Below are positions 55,603 to 64,000 of a DNA stretch of 64,000 nt, one piece after another. Source of the stretch: Lamellibrachia satsuma (taxonomy: Eukaryota; Annelida; Polychaeta; Sabellida; Siboglinidae). Numbering within the stretch: position 1 is the stretch's first letter; each line of letters begins with the position of its first letter. Both the position numbers and the translations under genes were made by a program. The stretch lies in the NCBI GenBank assembly GCA_033239005.1, contig BSQZ01000001.1, forward strand, positions 19,423,000 to 19,486,999, in the 5' to 3' direction. The notes under the pieces were generated by a model that was not told the origin of the DNA, did not search any database, and worked only from the letters and a program-made list of their open reading frames with translations.

Positions 55603-57340
55603 ATGTCCTCGCTGTATCCAGGACTGTGTGATGGTTTCGTGGGTGCGCTGAAAGACTACAGCGTGAAGCTACACGTTGACTTCAGCACACATCCAGTCGT
55701 ACAACCCCACCGCCGAATTCCGTTTCATGTTCAACGGAAAGTCGAATACAAACTTATTGAAATTGAACACGATTACGTCATCGAGAAAGTCGACAGATTA
55801 ACACCAATTTAAAGTTATTGCCTTCGTTACGCGGTTAACATAGATAATATTATTATTATAATAACTATTCTAGGACGTTTATGTAGACATGTACGTATAG
55901 CCTAACCTTGGGGACAGAAGTTCAAAAGGCGTGGGTCGAAAGAGGATGCCATTCCCCGTTCCTAGAAGTTTATTAATGAGTTGTCAACCGGTTTCCTTGG
56001 CCTGGCCTGGCCTGACCCATAAGCGGGCGGGGGAAGGTTTGGCAAGATGTCGGACAGGCACCCACACCGTACACATATAATAATTATGCGACAATGCAAA
56101 TTAGTTATTTTCAGGGAGGTTGTGTAGCGTCGGCTTGTTCACGCATGCGTGAGATGATCTTGGATGATTTTGGTAGAATCGAGAGATGTTCACGCATGTG
56201 TACGTTGGTATAGGAAACTTCTGGGAAAGCCACTTGCAATATAGTGACCGTCAGGTGCTGCCACCTATTGTAATATGCATTGTGCATTCTGGTGGGCAAC
56301 TATTCCCGGTGACACGAGGGGGAAATAAAACAGAGTGATTTATCGGCTGTTCAACGACGCACGTGTCTGTCTCTTCCTTCGTATCAACGAACCCTTAAAA
56401 CACCACACCACTGACTTGCTATAAAAGGTTACACATTTGCGTACCCAGGGAGTGACAATTTCACCGAAACACGACGTGTACGCTCCACGACGGAAGCTAC
56501 GAAAATGCTCCCAACATTCGGACTCTTCAAAATGTCCGCATATGCAAGCCAAGCCGACTTTGTCTTTATGGTTGGTTTCTAAATTAAATTACAAACTCTT
56601 TTTAAATTTTAACCAAAGTTGTTACTGATGGTACGGTGTACTGATGTGCCGGGATGGCGATTTATGTAATTGTGAAATGTGCGTGACTTGCTGTCGAATA
56701 AATCTCTAATTGAGACGATACTGGACGACTGGTGTTATAACTGATTTCATTCTAAACGTGAATGAACCTGGCGAGCTAATTTCGAACTTTGCGAGAATCG
56801 AGTCTCGCGCACGCGCCCAACAGCGACTAGACGCAGGTCGATCGCCTTACACCATGAGTATCCCCGATCAAACCGCCGCCGAAACCAGGCAGACCCGACG
56901 AAATTAGACTGTATCGACATGCGAGGTCCGAACACAGCCATAAAGCGTGAAAGACACATCACTCCTACAATCGAGGAGGTAATCAGCGACTTGAACGGTG
57001 CACGCGTGTTCTCGTGACTTTGCCTGAATCAAGGTTATCACCAGGTCATGTTGGCCGAGTCGTCGCGCTACATCACAACGTTCAGCTCTCACGTTGGTCT
57101 ACAACGCTACAAACGGCTGAATTTCGGATTATGTTGCGCATCTGAAATATTCCAAAATGCAGAGCGGACTCCCCGGCGTCATGAATGTTAGCGACGACAT
57201 TCTCATCTACGGATGCAACCGCACCGAACACGACGACCGTCTACACGCAGTGTTGCAACGACTGTAGGAGAAAGGACTAACATTGAACAAACAGAAGTGC
57301 ATTTTCGGACAGCCGACACTCTCTGGGCTACATTTTTTCC
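55603..57340 (+). pseudogene. Ty3/gypsy reverse transcriptase, interrupted
   Basis: 55603-55806 reads ALKDYSVKLHVDFSTHPVVQ, PHRRIPFHVQRKVE and the DYVIEKVD block. The next conserved block (the P-x-x-W-x-S-P-I equivalent) is found only near 56840 and is followed by the KPGRPDEIRL, HITPTIEEVISDLNGAR and GYHQVMLAESS segments in other frames, then NVSDDILIYG (catalytic D-D, 57185-57214) and KGLTLNKQKCIFGQ. At least five frame changes. Confidence 0.75.
55807..56835. other. Insert of about 1 kb inside the gypsy reverse transcriptase
   Basis: Unrelated sequence between two reverse-transcriptase blocks. GTCGACAGATTAACACCA (left) and GTCGATCGCCTTACACCA (right) flank it and may be a diverged target duplication or duplicated host sequence. 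The insert begins with an A/T-rich TATTATTATTATAATAA stretch; no terminal repeats or proteins are recognised. Confidence 0.45.
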
Positions 57341-57929
57341 AAACATGGAATTTCGCCCGATCCAAGCAAAGAGGAAGTCGTACACGAAGCAACGACACCG
57401 AGAAACGCAAGTGAGGTACGATCGTACGATCATTGCTCGGTTTGGCAAATTACTGTCATCCCCGAATCTGTCACAATCATTGAACCATTTCGTAACCTGA
57501 TGAAGAAATCGACCAAGTGGTCTTGGGAGACAAATCACCAGAGAGCGTTTGAACGAGTGAAAGCTGAGACAGTTATGTCATATTTCGATCCAAAGAAAGA
57601 CACGGAAGTAATCGCGGACGAAGTCATCGCTGACGAAAGTCATCGTTGATGCTATCCTGACCCAACGCAGCGAAGAAGGCGTGAAGATCATCAGCTATGC
57701 AAGTTGTGCATTGACACCGGTAAAACAACGCTACTCACAAAAGGAGTGAGAAGCACTTGCAGTGGTATTCGGGTGTGACAAGTTTCACCTCTATGGCAAC
57801 TCATTTGTTGTTATCACCAACCACAAACAACTGGTGGAGATATACAACAACCAGAGGTCAAACCCACCTGCAAGAATTGAGCGATGGACATTACGTATCC
57901 ATGAAACCGCATCGCTATGCCACAAACGC

Positions 57930-58910
57930 TGCTTGCCAAAGCCATCGATTTGGCTCACGAAGGTCACCGTGAAGGCCTCGTGAAATGGAAGAAACTGCTC
58001 CACACGTAGTTCCCGAAGGTAGATGCAATGATAGCTGAGCGAATAGCTACATGCATTCCATGCCAAGACATCACACCTTCGCCACGCCCAGAACCCCTGC
58101 AGATGTCAAACACACCTGGATATCCATGGCAGGAAATCAGTGCAAACATCTGCGGACCGTTTCAGTCAGGCGTACATATGTTGGTGATGATTCACGGATT
58201 CTCACGATATCCTATCATTGAAGTAGTACACTATACAAACGCCAATAGCGTCAAACCTGCGTTCGACAACATGTTTTCCATGCTGGGAATTCCTGAGAAA
58301 TTTAAAACTGATAACGGACACCCGTTCAATAGTCACAGATTCTATATCTTCTAGAAACACGTGGGATTCAAACACCAGCGGATGACTCCGTTGTTGCCGC
58401 AAGCGAATGGGGAAGTGGAACGCTTCATGCGAAACTTGGGGAACGTTATGAAAGCAGCATTCAGCGAAGGCAAATCGTGGAGACAGGAATTGTACAAGTT
58501 CCTCCGAAACTATAGGGCAACTCCTCATTCATCGACTGATATTGCACCTGCCACAGCTCTTTTCAACAGCGAGATGAGAATCAAACTGCCGAACACGATA
58601 ACACAAACACAGAAATCCCCACTGAACACAAAGCTGACCACGGACGACAAACAAGCGAAAGACAAAATGAAATCGTATGCGGATACGAAACGACATGCCG
58701 TCACACGCCACATGCTTCCAGGAAACACTGTGTGACTAACATCACCATTCAACCATCGTCTGTATACAGTGGTGAACATGAAGCGATCGAAACATCACAA
58801 GCGAAATGCATCACACTTCAAACCAATTAAACTCGAACCAGGTATTGTGGTCATTGACAGGGACGTCACGCGTGATTATCTTGGACTTGACAGACAGTGT
58901 CTGTAGTAGT
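57930..58910 (+). pseudogene. Ty3/gypsy integrase
   Basis: An HHCC-type zinc region (AIDLAHEGHREGL ... CIPCQD) is followed by the catalytic core: NICGPF (first acidic position altered from the usual Asp to Cys/Asn context), FKTDNGHPFNS (second Asp) and QANGEVERFMRNL (Glu). The C-terminal region runs through NYRATPHSSTDIAPATALF to a basic tail ending near SPFNHRLYTV. Stops at 58013, 58354 and 58735 make it inactive. Confidence 0.85.
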
Positions 58911-58987
58911 GAATATCTCTTTGACTAGTTATATATTGTCTGTTCTATATTATACTAAAGACAGTATATAAGCAACTTGGGGAGGAG

Positions 58988-59153
58988 TGTGGTGTTCTTA
59001 TACTCATCACCTAGACCGCGCCAACGTATGACCCTGTAACTAATTGGTATATAACTAGAGATAGAGACGCCATACTATTGCATAGAATCGTATACACATT
59101 AAACGTGTATTGTTGAGCTTCGTGTTGATCAATGAGTTATCACTCCCGTAACA
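58988..59153 (+). repeat. 3' LTR of the gypsy element
   Basis: Preceded by a polypurine tract GGGGAGGAG (58979-58987). The block starts TGTGGTGTTCTTATACTCAT and ends ATCACTCCCGTAACA, thus TG...CA, 166 bp. A matching 5' copy was not found upstream. Confidence 0.65.
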
Positions 59154-59189
59154 TACAAGCACACAACACAACAGTTGGGTGCGCAGTTT

Positions 59190-59745
59190 TTCTTTTCTCT
59201 TTTACGACAAGCTCTGACAAATAATGTGACCCTTGGTGTGACTTTAGCTTCTTTGACACCCTTGGTGTGACTACTGCTTCTTTGAAACGACACTTGTCAG
59301 GAGTGTGTGTGTTGTCTCCGCTTCGGTAGCATTTGAATTTGTCCTCAAATAAGCCCTTACTTCAGTTACTGTCAGTGCCCTGTCGTGTTCCTTGTCTGGA
59401 TCCCTCGAAGTGTTGTTGGCTTAATTTGTTGACTGTCACACCGTCCTCCTTCTTCGCGTACGCAGCTCCGGGACTCTGCGTTGCACACTGGCCTTAGTTC
59501 CATGGCCCATCTGAAGTCAAACGTCGGCTAGGACAACAAGAGTCGTTGGATCCTGTCATCCATCACTCCGCAGACGATCACGTCACGGAGCATATGCTCG
59601 AGTGACGCACCGTAGTTCGGCGAAGAACTCTGCCATAGGCTGCCCAAGTTGTCTAGAGTACGTGTTAAACTTGAACCGCTGCACGATGGCTGATGGCTTC
59701 GATTGGTAGTGTTCGTTTATTCCCAAACACAATTGTACTAGTTCA
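59190..59745 (-). pseudogene. Second Ty3/gypsy gag fragment
   Basis: Minus strand: KPSAIVQRFKFNTYSRQLGQ, PMAEFFAELRCVTRAYAP, then in other frames a region equivalent to the R-D-x-I-V-C-G gag helix and a CYR-x2-DxxHTPDKCRFKEAV zinc-knuckle area. A gag normally lies at the 5' end of an element, yet this one follows the 3' end of the next element's integrase. It is therefore a separate truncated copy or a rearrangement. Confidence 0.65.
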
Positions 59746-59755
59746 CATGGCTACT

Positions 59756-60804
59756 TTATTTCGGCGACTGTGTACTCACTACAGTTGGTTCCCGTCGGAA
59801 CGTTGACGTGGCGGCGTCGTGATAATAATCAGCTGTCGACTGTGTTTCTTCCAGTTTTCTTCTCACCATCTCTGCGTTAATGTGCTGTGGTCGTAGCATG
59901 TGCTCCATCTGGTGTAGATTAGTACGCAGATGTCGATCTTGCAGTAAGACAGCTGGTGACGGCAATCACCTATCGGCGTACTGCGCACTGCAGCCAGAGT
60001 CTGCAGCAGACTTTTCCCATCAGCTAACATCTTCGTCAAGCTCTCTTTGATGGTCTGTGTCATTCTCTCAGCCATCCCATTACTTTTCGGATAACGCGGA
60101 CTTGATGGTGTATGTTGCAAATGCATTCGCTTTGAAAAGTCACGGAATTCGGAACTACCCTATTGAGCTGCGTTATCGCTAAGTAATGTCTGAGGAATTC
60201 TGAAATCACAAAACATCTTCTCCAGATACCCGATCACGGTACTGCTTCTCGTATCAGCCAGTTTGACAACACTTGGCCACTTGCTGTAACAGTCGACCAC
60301 TAGAAGATATGAATGTCCATCAAGCTCGAACAAGTCACTTGCTACCACTTGATACGGGTAACTTGACACTTCATGTGGCTGCAGTGGCGTCGCTGGGTTT
60401 GCCGCTCTATTCTGTTGGAACTCCGCGCAGCTTTCGACTGTGTCACGGATTTGTTTGATGTACCCTGGCCAGTACACTGCCGTTTTCGCTCTCTCGGTGC
60501 ACTTCACAATACCAAAATGTCCATCATGGATGTCGCTGATTGCAGCTTTACGTAGCATCACTGGCACTATGACCTGTTGACCCTTGAACACAATCCCCTC
60601 GTATTCTGTGAGGTAATTCCGGACTAGCCAGTACGGCTTCACTGCTTCGGGACACGACTTCTTATCCTGAGGCCATCCATTCATCATCGTCTGTTTCAGT
60701 AAGGTTAACCTTTGATCGATGTCGGTGGCTGTCCTGATGCGCTCTCTGGACATATCGGATGCCATGGTGTACATGTATACTCCGTGAATCTGCTCCGTGT
60801 CCAA
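59756..60804 (-). pseudogene. Ty3/gypsy integrase
   Basis: An HHCC-type region (ISDIHDGHFGIVKC ... VESCAEFQQNRA) precedes the catalytic core: VVASDLFELDG (Asp 1), LLSDNAAQ (Asp 2, at a frame break) and SNGMAERMTQTIKESL (Glu, in 60126-59863). The C-terminal part with PAVLLQDRHLRTNL and RRKLEETQSTADYYHDA lies in 59965-59756. Frame changes near 60160 and 59940 break it. Confidence 0.9.
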
Positions 60805-61819
60805 CTTGTCGGTTTGGTCAGTGTGTCAGCCAGAACCAAGTCTTTACCTGGCTTGTACATCAAGTTGTAATTGTACAGTTGACAACGCAGTCGCATTCTT
60901 TGCAGCCTTGGCGATACGTCTGTAATTGGCTTCTGTTTGATGCCCAACAACGGCTTGTGGTCTGTTTCAACAGTGACTACCTGTCCGTACACGTACTGAT
61001 GAAAACGTGCAAGTCCGTACTGCACCGCTAACATATCCTTTTCAATTTGTGCATAGCGTTGTTGTGTTTCTGTGAGTGCACACGACGCGAACTCAACTGG
61101 TCGTTCATTCTGCATTATCACTGCTCCCAAGCTTCTCTGTGGAGCGTCAACAGACACCGTCACTGGCTTGGATGGATCATACAGTCCAAAAACTGCTGCT
61201 GAAGTCACCAGATGTTTAATCTTCAATTAACATTTGTCATGGTTTGAGTCCCAGAACCAGTCAACATCTTTGCGTGTCAGATCACGAAGAACAGCTGGTT
61301 CTTGTGACAAATTCGGGCAAAACTTTGCCAAGTACGTAACCATGCCCATGACACGTCTAATGTCCTCTTTACATTTTGGTGTTGGCATGTTCTGTATCGC
61401 GTCTACTTTCGTTGGGTCATGTTGCAGTCCTTCTGCCGATATGATGTGACCAAGATACTTGACTTCAGTGCACTTGATATTGCATTTTGCTCTGTTCAGC
61501 TTCAGCCTACCTCTAGACATCGCTCTAGAACTCTGCGTAAGCGATCATCATGTTGCTCTTCTGTTGGTGCATAAATCAAGATGTCATCGATGAAGGTCTC
61601 AACCCCATCAATATCGCCAAACATGTCAGCAATTCTCTTGTGGAAGACTTCTGGCGCAGAACTTATTCCATACAGAAGTCTGTGGAAATGATACCTTCCG
61701 AAAGGTGTGGTGAATGTGGTTAGATACGAGCTCTCCTCGTCCAATGCGATTCGCATGAAGCCTAATGTTGCATCAAGTGTACTGAAATACCTTGAGCCGT
61801 GCAACTTCACGGTAATCAT
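60705..61819 (-). pseudogene. Ty3/gypsy reverse transcriptase and RNase H
   Basis: 61819-61502: YFSTLDATLGFMRIALDEES, FGRYHFHRLLYGISSAPEVF and the catalytic FIDDILIYAPT. 61520-61227: KLNRAKCNIKCTEVKYLGHI. 61226-60705: RNase H with VSVDAPQRSLGAVIMQ, EFASCALTETQQRYAQIEKD (catalytic Glu) and ETDHKPLLGI (catalytic Asp). The N-terminal third of the reverse transcriptase, normally between protease and YFSTLD, is deleted. Confidence 0.92.
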
Positions 61820-62123
61820 CTACCAACTTACCTGCGGTGGTCACTCCGTCGTTTCTGGAAGTTAACCCCAGTTCCACACAGCTCTGCAAGCCCAAGATAG
61901 TTGGCGCATTTCCCCGAACAATGACAAAATCCACGGGATAGTACTTCCGCTTGTACTCAGCTGTGAACGACGCTTTTCTTTGCAGAGTAAGACGATGTTC
62001 CATATACGATTCAAGCTTCCTCTTGCACAATCGTACGCCTGGCGGTTGTCGCGCATTTAGTACATCATACGCTTGCTTTGACATCACGTTGCATGATGCT
62101 CCCGTGTCAAGCTTAACTTTCAA
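61773..62123 (-). pseudogene. Ty3/gypsy protease
   Basis: MKVKLDTGASCNVMSKQAYD carries the aspartic-protease motif D-T-G-A, and ILGLQSCVELGL supplies the second conserved strand. It is joined at about 61790-61810 to the middle of the reverse transcriptase by deletion. Confidence 0.88.
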
Positions 62124-62600
62124 ACCTCGACCATTGATGTTGAGAAAAGCCTTTCTGTGTTTCTTGAGTTGAGCACCTTATACACAAACATGTTGCCATC
62201 TGCGCGATTGTTTGAACCTGGCTTAACTGTGTGTACCGGCATCTTCTTCTGTGTCTGCTTTGCTTTACAACGTTACTGCAGCATCGTGCAAAGTGGTTGC
62301 GCATTCCACATTTATTGCAACTCCTGCCATATGCTGACAGTTTTCTGGCCTGTTGTACCACAGAATTTACATGCATTGGCCTTACAATGATGGTCATTCC
62401 TAGTCGGGTTCTTGGAACGCTGCCAAGAGTCATTACCAGTATCACGGCTACGGCTGCTGCTGGTGTCCTCCACTGCATGTGACTGTTCATGCTGGCTGAT
62501 GCCTGCCATAAGCTGGTCAGTTATCTCACTGCTGCGGCAAATGTCTATCGTTTCTGCGAGCTTCAGTTCCGCTTTTGATAGCAATTTCTCACGTACCGCA
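62113..62600 (-). pseudogene. Ty3/gypsy gag C-terminus with zinc knuckles
   Basis: REKLLSKAELKLAETIDICR is the end of the gag capsid region. A frameshift near 62320 then splits the knuckle area: CKFCGTT on one side and SCNKCGMRNHFARCC on the other. The N-terminal gag is missing; its place is taken by capsid sequence of another element. Confidence 0.85.
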
Positions 62601-63082
62601 AACGCGGACTTACTGCGTACCCGTCGTATCTTGATATCGACGCCGTTGATCAAGAATTTATCCTGCAGAAAGAGATCCACGTTGAGACGGCCCATCAGGT
62701 CGACGACCCGACTCCGTACGATGTTCGCTCGTCGAGCCACGAACCCTTCATTAGCCGCCGCTCCTTCGACTATCTCGATGGCATCCATGTGAGTGGCCGT
62801 GTCCTTGTGCCACAGCTGACTCGTCAGTTGCGTGACCTTGGCATCGGTACTGTAACTCAGCAGCGTCTCTGTGTAGGCACGATACGCATACGTGTTGGTC
62901 GAAGGGGTCACGAGCGTACCGTTCAGGTAGACATCGACTTGACTGAACAGCGAATGCAGCCAGTTATTGACTGGAACCACTGGATCGACCAAGTCGAGAT
63001 CGTCCCCATTGGCCCGTGTCACCTGCACGTTTAGCATCGTGTTGGCGAAATCCAGGTAATCGTCTCCCGATCCAGGTATCAA
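62312..63082 (-). pseudogene. Chimeric open frame: Polinton major capsid fused to gypsy gag
   Basis: A single 256-codon frame. Its first 160 residues are double-jelly-roll capsid sequence (IPGSGDDYLDFANTMLNVQV, NNWLHSLFSQVDVYLNG, TNTYAYRAYTETLLSY, QDKFLINGVDIKIRRVRSK). At about 62600 it changes without a break into gag (AVREKLLSKAELK). Two stops upstream (63086-63088, 63158-63160) make expression of the fusion unlikely. Confidence 0.8.
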
Positions 63083-63230
63083 GAATTATATCGGTCCAAC
63101 CGAGTCCAGAGAGGTTATGGGTTGATGTTCCACTACATGACTGTCGACGATACTAGTCTAAGTCGGGGGTACGGTGGAGAGATCTAGCTCGGTCTTGACC
63201 CCTTCGCACGACTGTCTATGTACGAAAGCC
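62600..63230 (-). pseudogene. Polinton/adintovirus-like major capsid protein, truncated
   Basis: N-terminal part of the double-jelly-roll capsid protein that databases list as F54H12.2-like. The frame opens near 63230 and continues past in-frame stops at 63158-63160 and 63086-63088 to the junction at about 62600. About 210 residues are present; the family is usually longer, so the C-terminal half is lost. It lies directly downstream of the small basic gene, as expected for this capsid module. Confidence 0.8.
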
Positions 63231-63565
63231 GTCGTTGTCGAATATGTCGGCCTCACGTTTCTTGGTCGTCTGTCTCTTGCGCTGTCTCGTCACTGAAGTG
63301 ACTCCTTTCCTCGCACGCGCGTGTTTTATACGTTTACGAGGTCGCACGCCAGGGGTCAAAAGGCCACGCATAAGACTAATACCAGCTCCGTGACGCGTCG
63401 TTTGGCCCCCTTTTTTATGCTCTGTCCAGACAAGACGTCGTCGGCTATGCGCACGCCGGTCTTCAACGCCCCCTTTCCCAACGTCACGGCACCTCTCTTG
63501 ATGAGTGGCATGGCGTTGCGCAGTAGAACACCCGCCTGACGCGCGTAATACTTGTTGTAATTCAT
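63216..63565 (-). pseudogene. Polinton small basic core-like protein, frameshifted
   Basis: The ATG at 63563-63565 lies 2 bp after the stop of the upstream capsid gene. The first frame has NYNKYYARQAG and a central GALKTGVRIADDVLSGQSIK; after a frame break between 63371 and 63356 the second frame is a Lys/Arg-rich tail (PRKRIKHARARK, TRQRKRQTTKKREADIF). The layout matches the small basic protein found between minor and major capsid genes in Polintons, often compared with adenovirus core proteins. Its role in binding packaged DNA is inferred. Confidence 0.65.
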
Positions 63566-63567
63566 CT

Positions 63568-64000
63568 TCAAAACAGTCCGGTCCTGCGCCGTTGAAAATG
63601 GAGCGTCCCGGTCACCTTACCGTACTCGAATGGCACGAACCGTCCGGTGTCGTCTCTTATATTGATCTCGATCGACTTGAAGTGGGCGTACTACAGCGGC
63701 ACGTAGTAAATATTAGTGAACCGATCATATACCGTGGCACAGTGACTTCCGCCATCCGGAAAGGACCGTATCAAAGGTGCGAGACTGTCACCGACTATGC
63801 GAGACTCCACAACGTCCGTATAGACGTAGATGGTATCGAACCCTTGATCCATGTCCACCACGTTGTCGGCCTCTTTACGGTAGGAGTACGGCCCATCGGC
63901 AGTCACTTTGGGTGGCGCAACCACGGTGGCCGACGGTCTGAGACCGATATTCTCTCCACATAGACTCGGGTGCTCGTCTGCATTAGCTATCACTGCGAGT
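63568..64000 (-). pseudogene. Polinton minor capsid (penton-like) protein, C-terminal part
   Basis: The frame enters from beyond the right edge. It contains GFDTIYVYTDVVESRIVGDS and an NIYYVPL block, then an in-frame TAG (63691-63693), and continues as an IEINIRDDTGRFVPFEYG block to a TGA at 63568-63570. The D-x-V-E-x-R-I-V-G-D-x segment is characteristic of the protein preceding the major capsid gene in Polinton/adintovirus elements (single-jelly-roll penton). The single stop is the only visible damage. Confidence 0.75.

Larger units (their letters stand above)
54520..59153 (+). mobile_element. Decayed Ty3/gypsy LTR retrotransposon
   Basis: Plus-strand order: gag remnant (54.5-55.2 kb), reverse transcriptase start (55603-55806), unrelated insert (about 55.8-56.8 kb), rest of reverse transcriptase (56.84-57.35 kb), RNase H trace (57.56-57.85 kb), integrase (57.93-58.91 kb), polypurine tract and 3' LTR. 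The 5' LTR was not found. Many frameshifts. Confidence 0.8.
59750..62600 (-). mobile_element. Ty3/gypsy retrotransposon, minus strand, truncated at both ends
   Basis: In order along the minus strand: C-terminal gag with zinc knuckles, protease, reverse transcriptase, RNase H and integrase, with no LTR at either end. It starts in the Polinton major capsid sequence at about 62600 and ends in a foreign gag fragment at about 59750. It is better preserved than the plus-strand element. Confidence 0.85.

Overview
The window looks like a piece of a repeat-rich invertebrate animal genome, probably a marine bilaterian. A more exact placement (mollusc, amphioxus, hemichordate or other) cannot be made from these bases alone. 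The evidence is a spliced gene with GT-AG introns of 0.1-7 kb, a ciliary protein, and a mixed load of CR1-like and RTE-like LINEs, tRNA-derived SINEs, pogo-like, TTAA-class and THAP-type DNA transposons, Ngaro-like relics, Ty3/gypsy elements and a Polinton. Nothing bacterial (operons of host genes, CRISPR, rRNA) is visible.

Bases 4300-47842, plus strand, hold the 3' part of one axonemal dynein heavy chain gene of the DNAH5/DNAH8 (outer-arm) type. I resolve 22 coding exons, about 1385 residues, running from the first stalk coiled coil through the microtubule-binding domain, the second stalk coil, AAA5, AAA6 and the C-terminal domain to a natural stop. Upstream exons lie outside the window. All exon phases agree except exon 2, which carries an indel that breaks the frame. 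About 4.2 kb of the 43.5 kb is coding; the introns are filled by nested transposons and four kinds of long tandem repeat.

Upstream of the first exon (1-4299) are relics of Ngaro/DIRS-like retroelements (a zinc-knuckle gag and a frameshifted SGNH hydrolase) and a degenerate 120-bp tandem repeat. Intronic landmarks are: a CR1-like LINE split by a 2.0-kb TIR transposon (7.15-10.4 kb); a nearly complete CR1-like LINE nested in a pogo-like element (11.1-16.5 kb); an RTE-like LINE ending in a 0.5-kb GTGA tract (16.8-18.0 kb); a Penelope-type hammerhead-like motif (18.55 kb); a 2.4-kb minisatellite (21.4-23.8 kb); a pogo MITE followed directly by another CR1-like LINE (25.1-29.3 kb); a CCATGG-rich MITE (30.8 kb); a TTAA-flanked transposon (31.5-33.9 kb); a 67-bp minisatellite (37.3-38.1 kb); a LINE with a clean 13-bp target duplication (38.8-41.1 kb); and a THAP-containing transposon invaded by a tRNA-Val SINE (42.5-45.7 kb).

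Downstream of the dynein stop (47.85-64 kb) I see no intact host gene. This part holds a deleted CR1 copy, a 1.8-kb minisatellite built on the palindrome TACTAGCTAGTA, relics of an uncharacterised repetitive protein family, a decayed plus-strand Ty3/gypsy element with a 3' LTR, a second better-preserved minus-strand Ty3/gypsy element in tail-to-tail orientation, and, at the right edge, the capsid module of a Polinton/adintovirus-like element (minor capsid, small basic protein, major capsid). The major-capsid reading frame runs directly into the gypsy gag in one open frame, which is the most unusual structure in the window.
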